Notes: generated by a model not told the origin, from the letters alone. Counted from the stretch's first letter, positions 1 to 5,819 are shown. The stretch is DNA of 5,819 nucleotides from Alphaproteobacteria bacterium (GCA_020851915.1 JADZBT010000099.1:1-5819), one strand, 5' to 3'. A program made the numbers and translations.

Positions 1-744
1 GAGCAGGCCGAGGGCGGCACGCTGTTCCTCGACGAGATCGGTGATATGCCGGTGGAAGCGCAGACGCGCCTGCTGCGCGTGTTGCAGCAGGGAGAATACA
101 GCGCGGTCGGCGGGCAGGACGTGCGGAAGACGGATGTGCGGATACTCTGCGCCACTAACCGTGATCTGAAGGCGATGGTGGCGGCGGGCACGTTCCGCGA
201 GGATTTGTTCTATCGCCTGAACGTCGTGCCGCTGCATGTGCCTCCACTGCGTGAGCGGCGCGAGGACATCCCGGCGCTGGCCGAGCATTTCCTCATGCGC
301 GCGGAGCAGAAGGGGCTGCCGCGCAAGACCTTGTCACCGGATGCGGTGCGCCTGTTGATGGCCCATAGCTGGCCCGGCAACGTGCGGGAATTGGAGAACC
401 TGATATATCGCCTCGCCGCGCTCACCACGGAACGGCAGATACCCGCCTATGCGGTCAGCGCCGAGCTGCCGGGAGTGGGCGCATCCGCCGGGGCGGATAC
501 CTCGCATTCGCTGGCGGGGTTGATGGCGGCGCATCTGCGGCGCTATTTCGCGGCGCTGGATGGCGACGAACCGGCAGCGGGGCTCTACCAGACCGTCATC
601 GAGGAAGTGGAGAAGCCGCTCATCGAGCAGGTGCTGGAGTATACCGGCGGCAACCAGATACGCGCCGCCGAAGTGCTGGGCATCAACCGCAACACTCTGC
701 GGAAAAAGATCCAGGAACTCGGGATTGCAGTGTTAAAACAGTAG
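1..744 (+). CDS. ntrC: Nitrogen regulation protein NtrC, sigma-54-dependent activator (3' part; 5' end outside window)
   Basis: The reading frame is open from base 1 and gives 247 residues, about half of a usual NtrC (roughly 470-485 aa). The receiver domain, Walker A and GAFTGA loop lie upstream of the window. Visible parts of the AAA+ domain are Walker B (GGTLFLDEIGD, residues 5-15), FREDLFYRL (65-73) and the sensor II motif WPGNVREL (124-131). After a linker comes a Fis-type helix-turn-helix, GNQIRAAEVLGINRNTLRKK (about 217-236). This ending, with LYQTVIEEVEKPLIEQ before it, is typical of NtrC and unlike NtrX. By family knowledge, NtrC phosphorylated by NtrB activates sigma-54 promoters of nitrogen-assimilation genes such as glnA. 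ntrY follows after 63 bp, probably in the same transcript. An ATG at 46 is internal and is not the start. The family is secure; NtrC over other sigma-54 activators rests on the C-terminus and the ntrY neighbour. Confidence 0.92.
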   Translation, partial: EQAEGGTLFLDEIGDMPVEAQTRLLRVLQQGEYSAVGGQDVRKTDVRILCATNRDLKAMVAAGTFREDLFYRLNVVPLHVPPLRERREDIPALAEHFLMRAEQKGLPRKTLSPDAVRLLMAHSWPGNVRELENLIYRLAALTTERQIPAYAVSAELPGVGASAGADTSHSLAGLMAAHLRRYFAALDGDEPAAGLYQTVIEEVEKPLIEQVLEYTGGNQIRAAEVLGINRNTLRKKIQELGIAVLKQ

Positions 745-796
745 CATGTGGATGGAATCTCCTGTTATTCTTCAAGCCGGTACGGGGAGAGGGTGT

Positions 797-801
797 AGGG
801 G
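797..801 (+). promoter_or_regulatory. Shine-Dalgarno sequence of ntrY
   Basis: AGGGG lies 6 nt before the ATG at 808. It supports that start over the in-frame ATG at 832, which would remove only eight residues. The 63 bp between ntrC and ntrY contain no clear hairpin terminator, which fits co-transcription. Confidence 0.5.
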
Positions 802-807
802 CAAACC

Positions 808-2985
808 ATGGTAGGCAAACTAAGCCGATGGATGCGCGGCGGACGGGTGGGGCGTAATCTTACCTTTACGCTCACGATGCTGTCCATCCTGTCGGCGATC
901 TCCACCTATTACGTCATCACGCACAGCACCAACCCGTTCGGCGCCGATCCCAGCCTTGTGCTGGGTCTGGCGTTCGTGAACCTGTCGCTGCTGCTGGCGC
1001 TGCTGGTGGTGGTATCGCGGCGCGTGTTCGGGTTGTGGGCGGCGCTGCGGCGCGGCTCGGCGGGCTCGCGGTTGCAGACGCGCGTGGTGGTGATGTTCAG
1101 CCTTGTGGCCATCGTGCCCGCTATCATCGTATCGGTATTCTCGGTGCTGTTCTTCAATCAGGGGCTGACCTCGTGGTTCGACAACAAGGTGCAGACGGCG
1201 CTGGAGGAATCCGTGCTGGTGGCCGAGGCCTATACGGAAGAACACCGCGAGAACCTGCGCCGCGATGCCATCGCCATGGCCAACGACATCAACAGCGAAT
1301 CCTACCGGCTCATCAGCAATCCGCAGGTGTTCAACAATTTTGTGTCGCGGCAGACGGCGATGCGCTCGCTCACCGAGGCGGTGGTGTTTCAGGAGGGCCG
1401 GGCCATCGCACGGTCGTCGCTGGGATTCTCGCTGGCTTACCAGAACCTGCCGCCGGGTGCGCTGGCGCAGGCCGATGCGGGCGAGGTCGTGCTGCTCACC
1501 GACGACGAGGACGACCGCGTGCGCGCGATGGTGAAGCTGGAATTTTTCACCGACACCTACCTGCTGGTGGAGCGTTTCGTCGATCCCAAGGTCATCCACC
1601 ATATCCGCACCACGGAGGATACCGTCACCGGCTATCATAACCTGCGCGAGCAGATCGCCAAGCTACAGGTGCGCTTCTCGCTGGTGTTCGCGGTGGTGGT
1701 GCTGCTGCTGGTGGTGGTGGCGATATGGTACGGGCTGGTATTCGCCAACGACCTCGTGCGCCCCATTGGGCGGCTGTTCCATGCGGCGGAGCGGGTGCGC
1801 GCGGGCGATTTCACGGTGCGCGTGGACGACAGCGAAACGCAGGACGAGATCGGCGAGCTGGGCCGCGCCTTCAACCGCATGACCGGCCAGCTCGAAGCGC
1901 AGCGCAAGGAACTTATCGACGCCAACCGCCAGCTCGACGAGCGCCGCCGCTTCAGCGAGGCGGTGCTGGAAGGTGTGTCGGCGGGGATAGTGGCACTCGA
2001 CAGGGAGAAGAATATCCTGCTCTGCAACCGCCCGGCGATGGCGCTGCTCGGGCTTGACCTCAAGAAGGTGCGCGGCACGTCCCTCGGCAAGGCGCTGCCC
2101 GTGCTGGAGGCGCTGCTGCTGGAGGCCGAGGAGAGCGAAGAGGCTGGCGAGGTGGCACAGGGCAATATCACCGTGGAGCAGAAGGAAAAACAGCTCACGC
2201 TGCATGTGCGGGTATCCGCCGAGCGGGTGGAGGGCGAGATACGCGGCTATGTGGTGACCTTCGACGACATCACCCAGCTGATGGCCGCGCAGCGCAAGGC
2301 GGCATGGGCGGGCGTGGCGCGGCGTATCGCGCACGAGATCAAGAACCCGCTGACGCCCATCCAGCTGTCGGCGGAGCGCCTGAAGCGCAAATATTATGAC
2401 CGCATCGACGCAGGCGAGGAGCGCGAGGCGTTCGGGCGCTACATCGACAATATCGTGCGGAACGTCGGCAATATCGGCAAGATGGCCGAGGAATTCGCGA
2501 CCTTCGCGCGCATGCCCGCACCGGTATTCGCCGAGCAGGATATGAGTACACTCATTGAGGAAGCCGTCTTCGCCCAGAAGGGCGCGCACGGCACGATCGC
2601 GTTCGAGTTCACCCCGCCCAAGAAGCCGGTGCTGGCATCGTGTGACGCAGGGCAGATCGGGCAGGTGCTCACCAACATCCTCAAGAACGCGACGGAATCC
2701 ATCGAGGAACGCGCCGACCTGACCGAGCAGGGTAAGATCTCCGTGACGCTGCGCCGCAAGGACGATAGCTGCGTCATTTCCGTGGAGGATAACGGCAAGG
2801 GCCTGCCGGAAGAACTCATCAGCCAGCTCGACGAGCCCTACGTCACCACCAAGACCCGGGGAACCGGGCTGGGACTCGCCATCGTGAAGAAAATCGTCGA
2901 GGATCACCACGGCGAACTCACCATCGAGAATCGCGGCAAGCGCACCAACGGCGCACGCGTGACGATCACGCTGCCGGTGGCGTAG
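808..2985 (+). CDS. ntrY: Nitrogen regulation sensor histidine kinase NtrY
   Basis: This is a 725-residue inner-membrane histidine kinase, slightly shorter than many NtrY proteins (about 750-770 aa). Hydrophobic segments lie at about 17-38, 50-72, 93-116 and 290-313, leaving an extracytoplasmic sensor region at about 117-288. Then come a HAMP domain (about 312-363), a PAS-like domain (about 380-487), and a HisKA domain with phospho-acceptor His509 in RRIAHEIKNPLTPIQLSAE. The HATPase domain has its N box at Asn627 (NILKNA), G1 at 661-665 (DNGKG) and G2 at 685-689 (GTGLG). All catalytic motifs are intact, so an active kinase is expected. The four-segment membrane part and the HEIKNPLTPIQLSAERL signature are typical of NtrY. 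By family knowledge it phosphorylates NtrX and affects nitrogen, redox and envelope responses. It follows ntrC in the usual order, but ntrX does not follow it. Its last 20 bp overlap the end of the minus-strand glycosylase gene. Confidence 0.93.
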   Translation: MVGKLSRWMRGGRVGRNLTFTLTMLSILSAISTYYVITHSTNPFGADPSLVLGLAFVNLSLLLALLVVVSRRVFGLWAALRRGSAGSRLQTRVVVMFSLVAIVPAIIVSVFSVLFFNQGLTSWFDNKVQTALEESVLVAEAYTEEHRENLRRDAIAMANDINSESYRLISNPQVFNNFVSRQTAMRSLTEAVVFQEGRAIARSSLGFSLAYQNLPPGALAQADAGEVVLLTDDEDDRVRAMVKLEFFTDTYLLVERFVDPKVIHHIRTTEDTVTGYHNLREQIAKLQVRFSLVFAVVVLLLVVVAIWYGLVFANDLVRPIGRLFHAAERVRAGDFTVRVDDSETQDEIGELGRAFNRMTGQLEAQRKELIDANRQLDERRRFSEAVLEGVSAGIVALDREKNILLCNRPAMALLGLDLKKVRGTSLGKALPVLEALLLEAEESEEAGEVAQGNITVEQKEKQLTLHVRVSAERVEGEIRGYVVTFDDITQLMAAQRKAAWAGVARRIAHEIKNPLTPIQLSAERLKRKYYDRIDAGEEREAFGRYIDNIVRNVGNIGKMAEEFATFARMPAPVFAEQDMSTLIEEAVFAQKGAHGTIAFEFTPPKKPVLASCDAGQIGQVLTNILKNATESIEERADLTEQGKISVTLRRKDDSCVISVEDNGKGLPEELISQLDEPYVTTKTRGTGLGLAIVKKIVEDHHGELTIENRGKRTNGARVTITLPVA

Positions 2986-3616
2986 ACCCAGACAGCAACG
3001 TTCTGGCCCGTGCCGTCACGCTATCGAACATTTCTTGCGTCAGGCGACCGGTGTTGATGTTGTAGCGCGAGCAGTGGTAGCTGTCGAAGAGGGTGAGCTT
3101 CCCGAGCGTGTGCTCCGCCCCATGTTTGAACGGCAGTTGCGATTGTTTCAGTCCCAGCGCCACGCTCACCGAGCGGTGCGAGATGGTTCCCAGTGCGAGG
3201 ATGGCCTTGAGGTTCGGCATGGCGGCGATCTCGTCGCGCAGGAAATCGCGGCAGAGGGTGGTTTCTTCCGGGGTGGGTTTGTTCTCGGGCGGCACGCAGC
3301 GCACCGCGTTGGTGATGCGGCAGTTGACGAGCGTCAGGCCGTCGTCGGGGCGTTCGGCGTAATTTCCCGTGGCGAATCCGTTGGTTAATAGGGATTTATA
3401 GAGCACAAGCCCGGCATAATCGCCGGTGAACGGCCTGCCGGTGCAATTCGCCCCGCGCAGTCCCGGCGCGAGGCCCACCACCAGCAATTCCGCCTCCATC
3501 GTCCCGAAGGACGGAACCGCGCCATTATGCCAGTCCGGGAATTGCACGCGGTTGGCCTCGCGGAAGGCCGCAAGGCGCGGGCAGAGGGGGCAATCTCGGG
3601 GAGGGGGCTGATACAT
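2966..3616 (-). CDS. udg: Uracil-DNA glycosylase, family 5 (UdgB-like), [4Fe-4S]
   Basis: This is a 216-residue cytoplasmic DNA-repair enzyme that removes uracil, and in this family often other deaminated bases, from DNA to start base excision repair. Four cysteines fit the cluster ligands of family 4/5 enzymes: C9 and C12 (CPLCPRL), C107 (RCVPPENKPTPEE) and C122. Motif A is GLAPGLRGAN (48-57), followed by TGRPFTGDYAG (59-69). It lacks the acidic residue family 4 has there, which points to family 5. The second active-site motif is SYHCSRYN (179-186) with His181. The length is normal. The gene converges on ntrY with a 20-bp overlap and diverges from rpoZ. The start at 3616 is the first ATG of the domain; no Shine-Dalgarno sequence is visible before it. 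The family 5 assignment rests on motifs only, but a glycosylase of this superfamily is near certain. Confidence 0.9.
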   Translation of the reverse strand: MYQPPPRDCPLCPRLAAFREANRVQFPDWHNGAVPSFGTMEAELLVVGLAPGLRGANCTGRPFTGDYAGLVLYKSLLTNGFATGNYAERPDDGLTLVNCRITNAVRCVPPENKPTPEETTLCRDFLRDEIAAMPNLKAILALGTISHRSVSVALGLKQSQLPFKHGAEHTLGKLTLFDSYHCSRYNINTGRLTQEMFDSVTARARTLLSGSTPPAA

Positions 3617-3618
3617 AG

Positions 3619-3631
3619 AGGCATGATTATC
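3619..3631 (-). promoter_or_regulatory. Possible -10 element of udg, giving a nearly leaderless mRNA
   Basis: On the minus strand GATAAT (3631-3626) matches five of six bases of the -10 consensus. It sits so close to the ATG at 3616 that transcription would begin about 3 nt before the start codon. That would fit the lack of a Shine-Dalgarno sequence. No convincing -35 is present at 17-18 bp spacing, and TAATAT at 3646-3641 is an alternative, so the call is weak. Confidence 0.22.
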
Positions 3632-3658
3632 TCAAAATTCATATTATTGCCATACCGT

Positions 3659-3747
3659 TCCCCGCCTTCGCGGGGATAAACTCCGGCCGGTATCTCAACT
3701 ATCCATTGCTGCGGGCGGTGAGATAAGATCCCGGCCTGCGCCGGGAT
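3659..3747. repeat. Degenerate two-hairpin palindromic element in the udg-rpoZ gap
   Basis: Two short hairpins flank an inner inverted repeat. Hairpin 1 is TCCCCGC (3659-3665), loop CTTC, GCGGGGA (3670-3676). Hairpin 2 is ATCCCGGC (3728-3735), loop CTGC, GCCGGGAT (3740-3747). Between them TATCTCA (3691-3697) can pair with TGAGATA (3719-3725). The two hairpins are inverted copies of each other, differing in the loop and in one compensated base pair. The layout matches the sharper element at 4264-4339, which suggests one dispersed repeat family. No T-tract follows either hairpin on either strand, so it does not look like a normal intrinsic terminator. It encodes nothing. Confidence 0.7.
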
Positions 3748-3781
3748 GGCAGGATTGAGGGGGATTCCATGCGATAAGCAG

Positions 3782-3810
3782 TTGCATTTTCCGGCATTTT
3801 GCGCTACACA
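3782..3810 (+). promoter_or_regulatory. Candidate sigma-70-type promoter of rpoZ
   Basis: TTGCAT (3782-3787) and TACACA (3805-3810) are separated by exactly 17 bp. Transcription would start near 3817, giving a leader of about 37 nt. Each hexamer matches the consensus at only about half its positions, so the spacing and placement carry the call. Confidence 0.4.
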
Positions 3811-3839
3811 TCCCCCTCTTTTACCCGAAATTTCAGCCC

Positions 3840-3845
3840 AAGAGG
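3840..3845 (+). promoter_or_regulatory. Shine-Dalgarno sequence of rpoZ
   Basis: AAGAGG lies 8 nt before the ATG at 3854. It decides the start: the frame is open upstream to an ATG at 3746, but the omega family begins at MARVTV, exactly at 3854. Confidence 0.7.
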
Positions 3846-3853
3846 TATCATCG

Positions 3854-4255
3854 ATGGCTCGCGTCACCGTAGAAGATTGCATCACCAAGGTTCCCAACCG
3901 CTTTGAACTGGTCGCGCTTGCCGCGCGCCGCGCGAAGGATATTGCGGCCGGAGCTCAGCTTACGGTCGACCGCGACAATGATAAGGACGCGGTGGTATCG
4001 CTGCGCGAGATCGCGGACGAAACCGTGGAGCTCGCCGTGCTGCATGAGGAGATCGTCCAGTCGTTCCAGCGCCGCCACGCGGTGGAGAGCTTCGCGCAGG
4101 AAGAAACCCCGGCACAGGGCAAGGCCCGCGCGCTGGAGGAAGAGATCAACAGCGTGTTCTCCGACCAGATCGCGCAGGAAGATGCCGCCAAGCAGATCGC
4201 CGACGAGAATTCCAATATGTCCTTCAAGGACGAGAATGTGGAAGTCGAAGACTAA
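3854..4255 (+). CDS. rpoZ: DNA-directed RNA polymerase subunit omega
   Basis: This is a 133-residue protein in the size range of alphaproteobacterial omega subunits. The conserved core fills about residues 1-62: MARVTVEDC at the N-terminus, NRFELVALAARRAKDI (15-30) and the NDK...VVSLREIAD stretch (42-55). The rest is a charged, mostly acidic tail, probably helical and variable. Omega binds the beta-prime subunit, helps assemble RNA polymerase and, in E. coli, forms ppGpp site 1 through its N-terminal residues. The MARV start that contributes to that site is kept, so ppGpp binding is plausible here. The next gene on the same strand, 162 bp away, makes and degrades ppGpp; this rpoZ-rel pairing is widely conserved. 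The coding region ends with TAA directly followed by an in-frame TAG (4253-4258). The starting ATG has a good ribosome site. Confidence 0.96.
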   Translation: MARVTVEDCITKVPNRFELVALAARRAKDIAAGAQLTVDRDNDKDAVVSLREIADETVELAVLHEEIVQSFQRRHAVESFAQEETPAQGKARALEEEINSVFSDQIAQEDAAKQIADENSNMSFKDENVEVED

Positions 4256-4263
4256 TAGTTTTT

Positions 4264-4339
4264 GTCATTCCTGCGAAAGCAGGAATCCAGAGCAGCAGAA
4301 CGCCAGACGGCTCTGGATCCCAGCTTTCGCTGGGATGAC
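4264..4339. repeat. Two-hairpin palindromic repeat between rpoZ and rel
   Basis: Two 29-bp arms (4264-4292 and 4311-4339) are inverted copies with 25 of 29 positions identical, separated by 18 bp. Each arm forms its own 8-bp hairpin: ATTCCTGC-GAAA-GCAGGAAT (4267-4286) and ATCCCAGC-TTTC-GCTGGGAT (4317-4336). The four differences between arms are two compensated base pairs. Read through, the + strand gives the peptides SCESRNPE and IPAFAGMTE, often seen in spurious ORFs over dispersed palindromic repeats of Proteobacteria. It resembles REP/MITE-like elements and, in its hairpins, the neisserial dRS3 repeat, but the family is not identified here. No T-tract follows the hairpins, so a terminator role is doubtful. 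In an rpoZ read-through transcript it would be a strong RNA structure. Confidence 0.85.
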
Positions 4340-4357
4340 GGAAAGTGGAGGCTTTCC

Positions 4358-4387
4358 TAGACTCTCCCGCCGCTTGTTTGCTACAAT
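4358..4387 (+). promoter_or_regulatory. Candidate promoter of the rel gene, extended -10
   Basis: TGCTACAAT (4379-4387) is an extended -10 element with five of six matches in TACAAT. TAGACT (4358-4363), 18 bp upstream, matches four of six bases of the -35 consensus. The start would fall near 4394, giving a leader of about 24 nt that excludes the palindromic repeat. The rel gene could therefore be transcribed independently of rpoZ. Confidence 0.55.
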
Positions 4388-4406
4388 GCCTCACTCAGGA
4401 AAGAAA

Positions 4407-4411
4407 AAGGG
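4407..4411 (+). promoter_or_regulatory. Shine-Dalgarno sequence of the rel gene
   Basis: AAGGG lies 6 nt before the ATG at 4418, with a second purine run AGGAAAG at 4397-4403 further upstream. It supports the chosen start. Confidence 0.5.
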
Positions 4412-4417
4412 TCAGGC

Positions 4418-5819
4418 ATGACGCCGCAGGAAGCCGAGGCGAGCACCGCACTCATCACCAAGATCAGAGGGTATAACCCCGACGTCGACGAGGCGCTCAT
4501 CTCGAAGGCCTGCGTCTTCGGGTCGAAGGCGCATGGCGAGCAGAAGCGCGCGTCGGGGGAGCCGTATTTCCTGCATCCGTTGGCGGTGAGCGACATTCTG
4601 GCCTCGTTCCGGCTCGATAATGCCTCCATTCTCACCGGCCTGCTGCATGATACGGTGGAGGATACCGACGTCACCCTCGACGACCTCAAGCGCGAGTTCG
4701 GCGAGGAGGTGAGTACGCTGGTCGATGGCGTGACCAAGCTCACCCAGCTCGAAGAGAAATCCGAGACCGTCAAGCAGGCCGAGAACTTCCGTAAACTCGT
4801 GGTGGCGATGTCCGAGGACATCCGCGTGCTGATGGTCAAGCTCGCCGACCGGCTGCATAATATGCGTACCATCGGCCACATCAAATCGCCGGAGAAGCGC
4901 CAGCGCATCGCGCGCGAAACGATGGAGATATACGCGACGCTCGCCGAGCGCATCGGCATGCGGAAGCTCAAGGAAGAATTGCAGGATCTGTCCTTCGCGG
5001 AGCTGTATCCGGAGGCGCGCGATTCCGTCCTCAATCGCCTGCGTTTTCTGCGCGAGGAGGGGCAGGATCTCGTCAACCGTACCGTGACCCAGATCGAGGC
5101 ACTGCTGAAAGAGCACGGCGTGGAAGCCGTCGTTAGCGGTCGTGAGAAAAAACCCTATTCCATCTGGCGCAAGATGGAGGACAAGGACATCAGCTTCGAG
5201 CAGCTGGCCGACATCATGGCCTTCCGCATCATCGTGCCGGATGAGATGGCGTGCTATCATGCGCTGGGCGTGATCCACGCGACCTATCACATGATCCCCA
5301 ACCATTTTAAAGATTACATCAGCACGCCCAAGCCCAACGGCTACCGCTCGCTGCACACCGCCGTGATGGGCCCGGAACGCCAGCGCATCGAGATACAGAT
5401 CCGCACCCGTGAGATGCACAGCATCGCGGAGTACGGCGTCGCCGCGCACTGGAGCTACAAGCAGAGCGTCGAATATGGCAAGAACGAGGGCGCGCGCTTC
5501 CGCTGGATACGCGAGCTGCTGGATATTCTCGAATACAGCTCCGAGCCGGAGGAATTCCTCGAAGACACCCGCATGGAGATGTACCATGACCAGGTGTTCT
5601 GCTTCACCCCCAAGGGCGATCTCATCGGCCTGCCGCGCGGCGCGACGCCGGTGGATTTCGCCTTCGCGGTGCATTCGGCGGTAGGGCGCACCTGCGTGGG
5701 CGCCAAGGTGAACGGCCGCATCGTGCCGCTCAAGACGCGGCTGGAGAATGGCGACCAGGTGGACATCATCCGCTCCAAGACGCAGACGCCGTCGCCCAGT
5801 TGGGAACGCTTCGTCGTCA
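4418..5819 (+). CDS. relA/spoT: Bifunctional (p)ppGpp synthetase/hydrolase, RelA/SpoT family (3' end outside window)
   Basis: There are 467 codons with no stop; full-length relatives are about 700-750 aa. The N-terminal HD hydrolase domain has its metal and catalytic residues: His53 (FLHPLAV), His77-Asp78 (LLHDTVEDT) and Asp144/Asn148 (LADRLHNM). They sit at the positions known for the streptococcal Rel enzyme. The synthetase domain follows: GREKKPYSIWRKM (241-253), Asp265 in the LADIMAFR stretch, NGYRSLHT (307-314, Tyr309) and Glu325 in IEIQIRT. A TGS domain starts near 391 (DQVFCFTPKG) and is nearly complete. The ACT and other regulatory domains are cut off. Both active sites look intact, so the protein should both make (p)ppGpp from ATP and GDP/GTP and hydrolyse it during starvation responses. 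One oddity is HFKD (296-299) where bifunctional enzymes normally have RFKD. The start is set by a ribosome site and by the alignment of His53. Confidence 0.95.
   Translation, partial: MTPQEAEASTALITKIRGYNPDVDEALISKACVFGSKAHGEQKRASGEPYFLHPLAVSDILASFRLDNASILTGLLHDTVEDTDVTLDDLKREFGEEVSTLVDGVTKLTQLEEKSETVKQAENFRKLVVAMSEDIRVLMVKLADRLHNMRTIGHIKSPEKRQRIARETMEIYATLAERIGMRKLKEELQDLSFAELYPEARDSVLNRLRFLREEGQDLVNRTVTQIEALLKEHGVEAVVSGREKKPYSIWRKMEDKDISFEQLADIMAFRIIVPDEMACYHALGVIHATYHMIPNHFKDYISTPKPNGYRSLHTAVMGPERQRIEIQIRTREMHSIAEYGVAAHWSYKQSVEYGKNEGARFRWIRELLDILEYSSEPEEFLEDTRMEMYHDQVFCFTPKGDLIGLPRGATPVDFAFAVHSAVGRTCVGAKVNGRIVPLKTRLENGDQVDIIRSKTQTPSPSWERFVV

Noticed and set aside
820..1638. Minus-strand frame of 272 codons and a + frame at 1035-1640, both within ntrY.
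   Set aside because: Composition (very His/Gln/Arg-rich, or Gly/Ala/Arg-rich) is typical of out-of-frame reading of GC-rich DNA.
1663..2910. Open frame of 415 codons on the minus strand opposite ntrY.
   Set aside because: It is fully inside ntrY, whose kinase motifs are unmistakable; the antisense product resembles no family.
3659..3747. CRISPR repeats or a small RNA gene.
   Set aside because: There are only two inverted, not direct, units with no regular spacers, and no promoter-terminator pair encloses them.
3746..3853. A longer rpoZ starting at the ATG at 3746.
   Set aside because: The extra 36 residues have no omega homology, cover the likely promoter and ribosome site, and lack a Shine-Dalgarno sequence of their own.
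3385..3897. Minus-strand frame of 170 codons spanning the udg-rpoZ gap.
   Set aside because: It reads through the palindromic element, the rpoZ start and the first part of udg in a wrong frame; peptides such as IPAQAGI come from the repeat.
4264..4339. Intrinsic terminator for rpoZ.
   Set aside because: The hairpins are strong, but no T-tract follows on either strand; the only T run (4259-4263) comes before the first stem.
3903..4421. + strand frame of 172 codons over rpoZ and the downstream repeat.
   Set aside because: It is out of frame with rpoZ, and its tail (SCESRNPE ... IPAFAGMTE) is translation of the palindromic repeat, a common false-gene signature.
4412..5674. Long open frame (420 codons) on the minus strand opposite rel.
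   Set aside because: It is a shadow of the GC-rich codon use in rel. Its product is low in recognisable motifs and rich in His, Leu and Arg, while the + strand carries all conserved Rel motifs.

Overview
The window looks like chromosomal DNA from a GC-rich alphaproteobacterium. The evidence is the ntrC-ntrY order, an NtrC ending typical of that class, an alphaproteobacterial-style family 5 uracil-DNA glycosylase, and rpoZ followed directly by a long relA/spoT-type gene. The exact lineage cannot be read from the sequence. All five genes are recognisable core genes, and both window edges cut through a gene.

Left half (1-2985, + strand): the C-terminal half of ntrC, a sigma-54 activator, then the complete membrane sensor kinase ntrY, 63 bp downstream. 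In most alphaproteobacteria ntrX, the partner regulator of NtrY, comes next. Here it does not: ntrY runs tail-to-tail into a gene on the opposite strand, overlapping it by 20 bp.

Middle (2966-3853): the minus-strand gene encodes a [4Fe-4S] uracil-DNA glycosylase. The 237 bp between it and rpoZ hold a degenerate two-hairpin palindromic element, a candidate rpoZ promoter and a good rpoZ Shine-Dalgarno sequence.

Right half (3854-5819, + strand): rpoZ (RNA polymerase omega), a second and sharper two-hairpin palindromic repeat, a strong extended -10 promoter, and the first 467 codons of a bifunctional (p)ppGpp synthetase/hydrolase. The pairing makes biological sense, because omega forms part of a ppGpp-binding site on RNA polymerase and the Rel protein makes and degrades ppGpp. 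Together with ntrC/ntrY the window is rich in nutrient-stress signalling genes.

No RNA gene, CRISPR array, transposase or phage gene was seen, and I see no clearly new biological system. The observations most worth following are the missing ntrX, the two palindromic elements whose arms differ by compensatory base-pair changes, and an R-to-H change in the RXKD-type motif of the Rel synthetase domain.
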